Source: Chloroflexota bacterium | GTDB lineage: Bacteria; Chloroflexota; Dehalococcoidia; Lucifugimonadales; Lucifugimonadaceae | Direction: 5' to 3' | DNA length: 34,577 nt | Assembly: GCA_013204545.1 (NCBI GenBank) | Contig: JABMNN010000041.1 | Coordinates: 1 to 34,577, forward strand | Shown: one piece after another, positions 24,790 through 32,481 of the stretch | How the letters are laid out: every line of letters starts with the position of its first letter | How positions within the stretch are numbered: position 1 is the first letter of the stretch | Notes under the pieces: generated by a model | What the model saw: the letters and a program-made list of their open reading frames with translations, nothing else | Database searches by the model: none | What the model was told of the DNA's origin: nothing | Made by a program: the position numbers and the translations under genes

Positions 24790-27278
24790 CGTTCCCTCCG
24801 AAAGTCGTTGTTTAAGTCGCAGGTACTAATCTGCGCAATACGACTACAGAGGGCGTCACTGAATTCAGTGATCTTTGAGGAGAGAGACCGTTCTTCCATT
24901 AGCCCGTGACGATATGCGAACGCACTCGCCTCACCTCGACTCACGGATTCGGTCTTCTCAAAAATATGCCTGACGTGCGTCATCACGGTGTTAAGCGTGA
25001 TGACCAGTTCTGCGGCAATGTCAGGATTGCTCCGTCCTAGTGCTACCAGCCGCAACACCTCGATCTCCCTCAGCATCAACCCTCCCGGAACTGGTTCTGG
25101 ATGAGCGGGAATCGACTCAGCAACTTTCCTCGCTACCGACAAACGTTGAATCAACGGTCTCATACCAAATCGGGTTGCCGATTTAAGACCACGATTGATC
25201 AAGTTGATGATCCGATCCCGTTCGACTCGACCACCACGTTGCAGCAGCATCTCTGCGTACTCTGAGCAACTCCACGCAAGTTCAGGTCCGTAACCCGCCT
25301 TCTCGCAAACTACGAGCGCATCTTCGAAGTGAACTATCGCCTGATCCACGTTGTCCATCGTCAGAGAAAGTAGAGCCAGCACCCGATCCGGACATGATCC
25401 AAGCGTCCACAACGGTAGCAATCCCGATTGATCCCGAAGATCCGCATACCGTTCCGACGCCTCCACCGAATCTCCCATTACCCCGGCGACCACAGCCAGC
25501 GTGAAATTAGCTGTCTCAACGGCGTATCCGGCGTGCTGCTGGTTGTTCAGTATGCTGAACGCAACGTCTTTAGCTTGCCGAACTGCATCTTCATCACCCA
25601 GGCGTCTGCCCAGCTCCGCGATTAGTAGTGCCGACTCCGCACTGGTGGAGGTGTTGAATAACCCGTCGTCAGATGCGGAAGCCAATCGCTGACTCGCCGT
25701 TGTAAGTGCGGCGCGTTCGTCTCCGATCATCACCTCGACGGATTCCCTAAGACCGAATCCGTCTTTCACATTCGCCCTGGATTCGATCTGCGCGTTCAGT
25801 TCCAGTGCCCGTTCCCACTGACCAAGATTCAAGCTGATGAGTGACGCGATCCGATAATCAAACTCCGCTAAACGACCTCCGAACACCTGAAATCGCAGTG
25901 ATAGTCGAAGCGACTCACCAATGTGTTTTTGGGCTTCATCTAGTTCGCCCAGAGCGGCAAATCCGTAGGCGGCTGTGCGGTGCCCGTTCGCCCGTACTGA
26001 CGCAGCATCAAGCAACTTAGATCTTTCAAGCAATTCCAATGCCCGACTAACGGCTTTAGCATGCTGACCTGCGACCCCGTGAACGAACCCCAGATTGTGC
26101 AAAATATGCAGCTCTAGACTTGCTTCTTCCTTGCTGCGAGCAATCTCAAGAGCCTCTTCGAGAACGGATATCCCTTCTTGATATTCCATTCTCCCAACAC
26201 CGATGGCTACCCCGTATTCGTTCATAACGCGGACGGCTTCGACTGATCCCGTCTCCACAATGGCGAGTCCTTGTCGGCACATCTCGACCTGCTCTGGAGC
26301 TTGTCGTGCAACTCGAAAAACCCCCACAGTTGCGGCCTTAATAGCTCCAGCTGTATCGCCAGATGTCATGAACGATGTAAACGCCAGATTCAGATACTCA
26401 ACGACAACACTCGGGTTCCCAAAGGGGTTAGATGCCTCGGCCATACCCAGATAAAAACCGCCCTTAAGCGATTCAATCCCAGCCTCAGTCGCCAAGTCGA
26501 GTCCGCTTCGAAAGTATTCAACTGCCTGTTCATACTCGAATCCGGTGAGGGCATTTTGCCCGGCGATCAATCCGTAATAAAGTTCCTTTTGCACACCATC
26601 AGGGTCGAGAGATAATCGTCCCTGCTTGTAGTGATACTCCAACTCGGCAGCATGACTTGAAGCTTGACCATCGTAAAAATCTTCAAGTTTTTCCGCCAAC
26701 GAAGCGTGAAGTCTGGTCGATCGTGTTGTTGAAGTTTGAGAGGAAAACACTTCGTGAATAAGAGCGTGAGTGAACCTAAATTCACCGATACCTGAAGAAG
26801 ATTCGGAAACAATTCTGGCAACAACACCCTCTTCAAGCGATGTAAGAAGCTGCTCTTCATCGAATACTTCCATCATCAGACGTAGGTGCACGAGCGAGAA
26901 CTCACCCCCCAAGATCGCAGCAATCGCAAGCACTCGATAAGTGTCAGGCGATAACGTTTCCAATCGGGAACTAATAGCATCCTGTAACAAAGCTGGCAAG
27001 GGAATCGAACTCAAATCGAACGACTCATGATCTCTCACCGTTATGCCACGGGCAATCTCAGCGGTGAAGAACGGATTACCAGCGGTACGATCGAAAACAT
27101 CACTGGCTAAAGTTAAAACGACATTCTCGCCAGCAATCGACTCGAGCAATCGCTGTGTATCGTTGCTAGGCAGCCCATCCAATTGGATTCGACTGACTAC
27201 AGGGCTGCGCTCACACGCAGTCATGAGATTCCTCAGGCCACCACCGCCCACCGCCTCAGCATCGCGGAACGTCGCCAA
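24786..27278 (-). CDS. LuxR-family ATPase regulator, C-terminal part (gene split by in-frame TAG)
   Basis: The larger piece of a MalT-like regulator. From the first available start, TTG 27278, it is 830 residues. ATFRDAEAV continues the ATPase domain, GNPFFTAEIARGI is the sensor-2-like region, and helical repeat pairs of TPR type fill about residues 200-700. LMLREIEVLRLVALGRSN at 734-751 and IAAELVITLNTVMTHVRHI after it form a LuxR DNA-binding domain. The same frame runs without a break into the upstream piece (27288-27848) except for one TAG at 27288-27290. The P-loop is in the other piece, so this fragment alone could not bind ATP. It may be an inactive gene, a sequencing error, or restored by readthrough. 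It overlaps the lipoprotein gene by four bases. Confidence 0.85.
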   Translation of the reverse strand: MATFRDAEAVGGGGLRNLMTACERSPVVSRIQLDGLPSNDTQRLLESIAGENVVLTLASDVFDRTAGNPFFTAEIARGITVRDHESFDLSSIPLPALLQDAISSRLETLSPDTYRVLAIAAILGGEFSLVHLRLMMEVFDEEQLLTSLEEGVVARIVSESSSGIGEFRFTHALIHEVFSSQTSTTRSTRLHASLAEKLEDFYDGQASSHAAELEYHYKQGRLSLDPDGVQKELYYGLIAGQNALTGFEYEQAVEYFRSGLDLATEAGIESLKGGFYLGMAEASNPFGNPSVVVEYLNLAFTSFMTSGDTAGAIKAATVGVFRVARQAPEQVEMCRQGLAIVETGSVEAVRVMNEYGVAIGVGRMEYQEGISVLEEALEIARSKEEASLELHILHNLGFVHGVAGQHAKAVSRALELLERSKLLDAASVRANGHRTAAYGFAALGELDEAQKHIGESLRLSLRFQVFGGRLAEFDYRIASLISLNLGQWERALELNAQIESRANVKDGFGLRESVEVMIGDERAALTTASQRLASASDDGLFNTSTSAESALLIAELGRRLGDEDAVRQAKDVAFSILNNQQHAGYAVETANFTLAVVAGVMGDSVEASERYADLRDQSGLLPLWTLGSCPDRVLALLSLTMDNVDQAIVHFEDALVVCEKAGYGPELAWSCSEYAEMLLQRGGRVERDRIINLINRGLKSATRFGMRPLIQRLSVARKVAESIPAHPEPVPGGLMLREIEVLRLVALGRSNPDIAAELVITLNTVMTHVRHIFEKTESVSRGEASAFAYRHGLMEERSLSSKITEFSDALCSRIAQISTCDLNNDFRRER

Positions 27279-27287
27279 AATGAATAT

Positions 27288-27848
27288 CTAAGAATCACCA
27301 GCCGCTTGAATAAGGTGCTCAAGTAGCAGCAATGACGAACTATCAGCCCATTGCAAATCCTCGATCACGAGCACAAGTGGATTCGGCTCAGCAGCGTACT
27401 TCAAAAAGGTCACAACGGCGTCGGCGATTCGAAAATGCATAGTCGCCGGATCAGCAGCAACTGAATCAAGAGGTTCGTCGAGCAGAATATTTCTCAGACT
27501 CGGAACCACTCGAGATAGATCACGAACAGTCGCCCCGATATCGTTCAGCAATCGATCCGGCTCGCTGCCGCGAACCAGTGTTTCGATTAGTTTCGCCCAT
27601 GGCCAGAACGAAGAAGTGGTAGTTCGCTCTGAACAACGCCCCCAAGCGACAGATGCTCCAGTTTCTCGAGCGATGCTCACCAGTTCTTCGCACAGCCGTG
27701 TCTTCCCGATTCCTGGTTCTCCAGAAATCAGAGTGAAATGATCTCGACTTGCGAATACAGTTTGCAGAGTTTCCGTTAACGCTGCAAGTTCGCCTTGGCG
27801 ACCTATAAACGAACTGCGTTCTGCCCCCACCAATCGCCGTATCTCCAA
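27288..27848 (-). CDS. LuxR-family ATPase regulator, N-terminal P-loop part (ends at in-frame TAG)
   Basis: The first 186 residues of the split regulator. FIGRQGELAAL opens the ATPase domain, GEPGIGKT at 43-50 is the Walker A loop, and VLVIEDLQWADSSS at 159-172 is Walker B with the DLQWAD signature of MalT/LAL regulators. Translation then meets TAG, while the next codons (IFILATFRDAE) continue the same domain in frame. Sense neighbours of TAG include CAG, AAG, GAG, TCG, TTG, TGG and TAC/TAT. TAG is used as a normal stop by many genes here, so code reassignment is unlikely. The start is TTG 27848, or TTG 27833 with GGAG nine bases upstream. The full gene would encode about 1020 residues. Confidence 0.85.
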   Translation of the reverse strand: MEIRRLVGAERSSFIGRQGELAALTETLQTVFASRDHFTLISGEPGIGKTRLCEELVSIARETGASVAWGRCSERTTTSSFWPWAKLIETLVRGSEPDRLLNDIGATVRDLSRVVPSLRNILLDEPLDSVAADPATMHFRIADAVVTFLKYAAEPNPLVLVIEDLQWADSSSLLLLEHLIQAAGDS

Positions 27849-27999
27849 ACCTCAAGACGCAATAAGAATCCAGATCATAAGTGAATAGGTGACTGAATGC
27901 TAACTAACCGCAATCTGATCAAGGCTCACGCTGCAACACCATCCGAGAAAACACGCTGAAGAGCGCGCCATAGACACAGGCGTTCACGCATGTCATCTA

Positions 28000-28024
28000 A
28001 GGTAAGTGCCAGTTGCACTTACCT
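28000..28024 (-). terminator. Hairpin at the 3' end of the D-threonine aldolase-like gene
   Basis: AGGTAAGTGC and GCACTTACCT are perfect 10-base arms around CAGTT. The stop codon of the minus-strand gene sits in the stem. There is no T-run, so it may be a 3' stabiliser or weak terminator. Confidence 0.5.
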
Positions 28025-29119
28025 GAACTTGCCACGACCCGGAATCGGGATAGCTTGTTCGAACTTGCCGTTTCGAACACCAAAGTAGTATTCGTGCAAG
28101 TTGATTGTCGTATCACCATGCTTCGGTCGAACACTCACCTTGTCGCCAACCTTCAAAGAACGTGCTTCAGCATCCTTCAAAGCAATCTTCGTGTGCTCCT
28201 CGGAATGCGACACCACTTCAGCATTGACCGGTGAAATCATGTCGGCTAAGCCGCGATCCACGGAAATCGACTTCAAACCCATATCGACAATTGCGAAGTT
28301 ATCTTGCTGGCGTGAAATCACTGTAGACATAACAGATAGTGCTGCACCGAAATCGTTGAACACTTCGAGGTAGTCACCATCCATGAAAATGTACGAACCG
28401 CACTGCAGTTCGGTGACACCTTTGACTCGACCTGTGATGTTGTAAGTACCCGTTCCGGCAGCGGAAACTATCTTCACATCTATGCCAGCCGCACGAATTT
28501 GATCAGCAGCCCCGGTAAGAATTGCCATCGCCTGCTCAGCATTGGTCTTGCGAGTTTCGTAATCTCGTTCAGCGACCGTGTGTCCTTCGTATCCCATAAT
28601 GCCATCGAATCTCAGACCCGGCGAAGCGACAATCTGCTTTGCAAGCTCAACAGCGCCATCACCATCGACTCCACAGCGATTCATACCGACATTAATTTCG
28701 ATGATCACCCCAAGTTCCGCTCCAGCAGCACTTGCAGCGCCTGAAAGATCATCGACATTCTCTGAAGCCTCAACTGCGACGATCATGCGCGCCGAACGAG
28801 CAAGGCCAACCAATCGAGCGATTTTTCGCTTACCAATCACCTGATTCGGAATCATCACCTCAGGAACACCAGCCTCTACCATTACCTCGGCCTCGCCGAC
28901 CTTCGCACAGCAAACACCGATCGCACCAGCCGCAAGCTGTTTATGCGCCCAAAATGGACTTTTATTGGTCTTCGAGTGAGGACGAACGTCGACCCCCATC
29001 TCGTTTGCAGCCGCCTGCAGTTTCGCAATATTCGACTCCGCAATATCGAGGTCGACGACGATGCATGGAGTATCAAGCTCCTCGACGGGAGTACCTGGCA
29101 ATGGAATATATTCAGTCAT
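28019..29119 (-). CDS. DSD1 family PLP-dependent enzyme (D-threonine aldolase / D-serine dehydratase type)
   Basis: A 366-residue fold-type III PLP enzyme. LDTPCIVVDLD (15-25) begins the barrel, RPHSKTNKSP (46-55) carries the Schiff-base Lys50 in the family's P-H-x-K-T-x-K motif, and GYEGH and SAAGTGTY follow. The C-terminal metal site appears as PKHGDTTINLHEYYFGVRNG (His and Asp two residues apart), as in D-threonine aldolases and eukaryotic-type D-serine dehydratases. The enzyme should split D-threonine or a related D-3-hydroxy amino acid into glycine and an aldehyde, or dehydrate D-serine. The ATG has no clear Shine-Dalgarno. It is divergent from the small ORF and the F420 gene. Confidence 0.92.
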   Translation of the reverse strand: MTEYIPLPGTPVEELDTPCIVVDLDIAESNIAKLQAAANEMGVDVRPHSKTNKSPFWAHKQLAAGAIGVCCAKVGEAEVMVEAGVPEVMIPNQVIGKRKIARLVGLARSARMIVAVEASENVDDLSGAASAAGAELGVIIEINVGMNRCGVDGDGAVELAKQIVASPGLRFDGIMGYEGHTVAERDYETRKTNAEQAMAILTGAADQIRAAGIDVKIVSAAGTGTYNITGRVKGVTELQCGSYIFMDGDYLEVFNDFGAALSVMSTVISRQQDNFAIVDMGLKSISVDRGLADMISPVNAEVVSHSEEHTKIALKDAEARSLKVGDKVSVRPKHGDTTINLHEYYFGVRNGKFEQAIPIPGRGKFR

Positions 29120-29302
29120 TAACGTTCAATCTCAGGAGAATTGGTGGGCTATTCAGGTTCAATGTGCCCCACTAGAGAACACGAACACGAAGCCTACCCC
29201 AGCAATCGATAAAACGGTATACATCGACAACCAATATCTCTAATATCCGACAGCAAACTCACTGATTAGATGGTTATCTGTCATTACGAGGAGTTCGACG
29301 AC

Positions 29303-29353
29303 ATGGCAATCACTGTTTTCAACAGCACTTATTACGGATCGGCCAACTACTAG
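29303..29353 (+). CDS. 16-codon small ORF with a strong ribosome-binding site
   Basis: ATG at 29303 encodes MAITVFNSTYYGSANY and stops at TAG 29351-29353. GAGGAG at 29288-29293 lies nine bases upstream, one of the best Shine-Dalgarno sites in the window. It sits between the divergent aldolase gene and the F420-linked gene, which starts 50 bases later. It could be a leader peptide, a short free peptide, or a chance match; three Tyr in sixteen residues is notable. No family is recognised and there is no signal peptide. Evidence is the ribosome site alone. Confidence 0.4.
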   Translation: MAITVFNSTYYGSANY

Positions 29354-29402
29354 ATCGCCCCATCCCCTATGCCATTTCGTGGCTCTGACCTGAGCTACTC
29401 AA

Positions 29403-30062
29403 ATGAAGGCACTTGAGCCCACAATGACAACTCTCGCTAGAAAACCCAGAATCGGCATCCTCGGCACCGGCAACATGGCGTTTGCTCTCGGCAAGTCGTT
29501 TCTGGCCGCCGGGCACTTTGTCGCCTTCGGCTCTCGTCGACCAGAAACCAAAAACGAATTTCACGCAGCAGTTGGAACCGAATCCCGAATCTATGGATAC
29601 CAAGCAGCGATCGATGCCGGCGAGATCGTAATCATTACCCTGCCTTACCAGAGTGTGGCAGCTACCGCCCGCAAATTCTCAGATTCACTCCGCAATAAAC
29701 TCATTATCGACATAACCAACCCGTTCGGCGCCCAGCCCAATAACGGCGATTCGGGAGCACAGGTTACCGCCTCGATAATCGGAGGAGGTGCGAGAGTAAT
29801 TGCCGCCTTTAAAACAAATTTTGCTGCTACATTCGAGAACCCGGTCGACTCCACAGGCGAACCCCGTGAAGTTCATTACGCCGGTGATGACGAAGAAGGA
29901 ATGGAAGCCATCGCCGAATTGATACAAGGAATCGGATTCAAGCCGGTCAACTGCGGAACCCTCGCGCAGGCAGTCGCTCTCGATCACATGGTTCCACTAA
30001 TGATCCGTCTTGATGACAGTGAACATGGTGCCGTCCATAAATCCTTGTGGCGAATAACTTAG
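29403..30062 (+). CDS. F420-dependent NADP oxidoreductase-like protein
   Basis: A 219-residue Rossmann protein resembling F420H2:NADP oxidoreductase. IGILGTGNMAFALG at 17-30 is the NADP-binding loop, GSRRPETKN carries the Arg pair expected to bind the 2'-phosphate, and VIITLPYQSVA and IIDITNPFG follow. VIAAFKTNFAATFENP fits the region where the family contacts the deazaflavin. It would shuttle hydride between F420 and NADP, or be a related NADP oxidoreductase acting on another partner. The first ATG is used here; ATG 29424 (MTTLARKPRIGILGTG) is a good alternative. Neither has a strong Shine-Dalgarno. Confidence 0.85.
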   Translation: MKALEPTMTTLARKPRIGILGTGNMAFALGKSFLAAGHFVAFGSRRPETKNEFHAAVGTESRIYGYQAAIDAGEIVIITLPYQSVAATARKFSDSLRNKLIIDITNPFGAQPNNGDSGAQVTASIIGGGARVIAAFKTNFAATFENPVDSTGEPREVHYAGDDEEGMEAIAELIQGIGFKPVNCGTLAQAVALDHMVPLMIRLDDSEHGAVHKSLWRIT

Positions 30063-30127
30063 GGGTAGCGAGATAAGTAAAAGCCACTAAGCTCCGGCTT
30101 TCCTTTACTGTGCTAAATTCACAGCGA

Positions 30128-30149
30128 ACTCTCAGCAAACTCCCAGCAC
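30128..30149 (+). repeat. Tandem 11-base direct repeat
   Basis: AACTCTCAGCA and AACTCCCAGCA lie head to tail with one mismatch, 95 bases before the start of the DUF5666 gene. One helical turn of spacing is the pattern of OmpR- or SARP-type regulator sites; a chance duplication is also possible. Confidence 0.4.
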
Positions 30150-30243
30150 GCTCTCTGCCAATACCTCCGTATCTCATTTACGGTAAAGACTGATACTCAC
30201 CACATGTAACTGACACATTTTCCGGCTGGTTAGAAAAACACCT

Positions 30244-31152
30244 ATGAAACTAAAAAGAACGACACTGTTCAAAAATATAAAACTTCAAGCAGTGTTTATT
30301 GGCTTGATGGCATTGGCAGCTTCAATCGGATGTGCCGATTTGGCGGGTGTTGATGCGGCAGTAATCAACGGCATTCTACAAAACGTCGATTCTGTATCGG
30401 GCGAAGTCACAGTGCAGTTAAAAGACGGTACAACCACAACTTTCAATCTTGCAGATGTCGATGTCGAGGCGCTTCAAGCAATTGTCGGTTCAGCCGTACT
30501 CCAGCGAGGTGACGAAGTAGCCCTGACCCTCGACGACGATGATTCAGTTACAACGGTCGGATCAACTTCAGCCAAAACGGAAGGCACAATCGTAAACATC
30601 GATGCAGCAGCACCGAGCATTACTATCGATGCCGAAAACGGTGTTCAGTTGAAAGTGATCATTGAACCCGGAACCGAAATCAAAGCCAAAGGCCCAGGAC
30701 CCTCCCAGTCTAATTTGTCTGAGTTGGTTCTTGGGCAAGAAGTAAAACTCAACTACAACTCAGATACGTTTGTAGCATCAAAAATACAATTCCGACGTCC
30801 CGGCAATGACAATGACGAGAATGACGAAGACAGTCACGAAGATGACATGAAGGGAATCGTGTCAATCGTCGATATAGATACCCACATGATCACCCTAGTG
30901 GATGACAAAGGTGAAGAGTTCACTTTCGCAATCGTCGGGTCAACTGAAATCGATAATGATGGTCCTGACACATTCGCTTCGATCCAACTAGGACTTGAGG
31001 TCGAGGTGAAGTTCGATCCTCAGACCATGCAAGCATTGGAAATCGAAATCGCAGAGGCTGAAGAAGCTCCTGAAGCGGACGAAGTTGATAAAGCGGACAG
31101 CGAGGACGGTGAGGACAGTGAAAAAGGCAAAGACAGCAAAAAAGACGACTGA
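30244..31152 (+). CDS. Secreted DUF5666-repeat protein with acidic tail, possible lipoprotein
   Basis: A 302-residue exported protein. The N-terminus has a positively charged start (MKLKRTTLFK), a hydrophobic run and AASIGC, so Cys30 may be lipidated (Ser at -3 is not ideal). Three similar beta-rich units follow, at about 37-110, 111-185 and 203-270: VINGILQNVDSVSGEVTVQLKDG, KTEGTIVNIDAAAPSITIDA and MKGIVSIVDIDTHMITLVDD share the G-x-V-x-x-I-D pattern of DUF5666 domains. Asp/Glu-rich stretches separate unit three (NDNDENDEDSHEDDMK) and form the last 40 residues. The role is unknown; the acidic tail might bind cations. It is its own unit. Confidence 0.83.
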   Translation: MKLKRTTLFKNIKLQAVFIGLMALAASIGCADLAGVDAAVINGILQNVDSVSGEVTVQLKDGTTTTFNLADVDVEALQAIVGSAVLQRGDEVALTLDDDDSVTTVGSTSAKTEGTIVNIDAAAPSITIDAENGVQLKVIIEPGTEIKAKGPGPSQSNLSELVLGQEVKLNYNSDTFVASKIQFRRPGNDNDENDEDSHEDDMKGIVSIVDIDTHMITLVDDKGEEFTFAIVGSTEIDNDGPDTFASIQLGLEVEVKFDPQTMQALEIEIAEAEEAPEADEVDKADSEDGEDSEKGKDSKKDD

Positions 31153-31200
31153 CAATTTTACTCGTCTACGGTCCTAGTTCTAATCGACCACCAACTAAAA

Positions 31201-31238
31201 GGAAAGCCCTCGTTGACCAGTGTCATCGAGGGCTTTCC
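31201..31238. terminator. Intrinsic terminator between the DUF5666 and SMP-30 genes
   Basis: GGAAAGCCCTCG pairs perfectly with CGAGGGCTTTCC around a 14-base loop containing its own TGAC/GTCA pair. On the minus strand TTTTAG follows the stem, so it ends the SMP-30 gene; on the plus strand it also lies 50 bases past the DUF5666 stop and may work both ways. Confidence 0.8.
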
Positions 31239-31289
31239 GATTGATGTTCAAATCCTGATAACAATGCTAAGGAATAGCGACGCTATCGC

Positions 31290-32210
31290 CTAAAATTGCC
31301 GTTCAGCCATCGGCACATCCACACGTACTCGCCGAATACGTCCATCACCCTGAAAACGCTCCCTGCCCAATACCGTAGATTCACAAAGCCACAAGTCCCG
31401 TCCGTCGGCTCCTCCGAGCATGCAGGCATAAGCGCTTTTGTCACGACTATCAAGTGGGATCACTTGTTTGATCTCACCACCGTCAGCAACACGAACCCAA
31501 CCACCCGAATCGCCATATGAAAAATAAGGACATGCCACCCAAATACAGCCTTCAGCGTCGAGACTAATTCCATCGGTTGGCGCAGCAAGATTGGCAAAGG
31601 GCCTTCGATTTGAAAGAGTGCCATCATCCTCGATGTCCCACGTCGTCAAGGCAAATGCGAACGTCTCTGCAACGATCAGCGTCTTCTCATCAGGAGTAAT
31701 CGCACCGCCGTTCGGAAAGCAAACTCTATCCGCAACAATCTGCGAGCTTCCATCAGGACGCGCCAGAACCAAATGCCCAAACATTGGAGGATTCGATGGC
31801 CCTGGTGGAGTTTCTTCGCTCAAGCCCGGCACATACGCACCAGCGTAAGCATTTCCGTTTGGCGCAACCACCATATCGTTATTGCCGGTTCCAAATGGAG
31901 TTGAAATGTCGGCGTGATGCACTGAATCAGAACGCTTTGCACTTCCGGCTAGCACTTGGTCAGCATCCAATCGAACAATAGCTTTGCTTGCGGTTGCAAC
32001 AACCAAAAGATCGCCGTTTTCGAGGAAACCCAGCCCACTAGGAAACTCCCCTAGCTCGAACACCGGCTCGACCGTGCCTTCATCACCAATGCGTGAAACC
32101 TTACCGGCCATCACATCGCTGAAATAGAGCTTCTGCTCCTCAGTCCTCCAACGCGGCCCCTCAGGGAAAAAAAGTCCGTCAGCAATCAATTCAATCGAGT
32201 TCGAAACCAT
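31290..32210 (-). CDS. SMP-30/gluconolactonase/LRE family protein
   Basis: A 306-residue six-bladed beta-propeller of the SMP-30/gluconolactonase family. Expected metal ligands are present: Glu17 in FPEGPRW, Asn111/Asp112 in GTGNNDM, Asn167 in CFPNGG and Asp213 in PTDGISLD. Such enzymes hydrolyse sugar lactones or related esters with a divalent metal; the substrate is not defined here. No signal peptide is seen. The frame is open 13 codons further up (to 32249), but ATG 32210 has GGGAG seven bases before it and begins a normal family N-terminus. It is divergent from ilvD across 271 bases and ends at a good terminator. Confidence 0.92.
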   Translation of the reverse strand: MVSNSIELIADGLFFPEGPRWRTEEQKLYFSDVMAGKVSRIGDEGTVEPVFELGEFPSGLGFLENGDLLVVATASKAIVRLDADQVLAGSAKRSDSVHHADISTPFGTGNNDMVVAPNGNAYAGAYVPGLSEETPPGPSNPPMFGHLVLARPDGSSQIVADRVCFPNGGAITPDEKTLIVAETFAFALTTWDIEDDGTLSNRRPFANLAAPTDGISLDAEGCIWVACPYFSYGDSGGWVRVADGGEIKQVIPLDSRDKSAYACMLGGADGRDLWLCESTVLGRERFQGDGRIRRVRVDVPMAERQF

Positions 32211-32481
32211 GCAAATCTCCCTACAGAACGGATCACAGTCAACCGGCACCGATCACCAAACGACACGATGATCAACGATCTATAAAACCATGTTCTGAGT
32301 CAGGTATAACAATCGATCCACTCGGATAATTTCAGCGAGACTATATGAATCCCGCCCGTCACAATATCTACCTAACAGTGAATTGCCTACTTCGCGTGTA
32401 ATATAACGGGTCGCAAACAACCGTGATTCAAGTTCGATAACTGCTCACGTAGCCACCGAAATACTAGCCTAAAACACCAAA

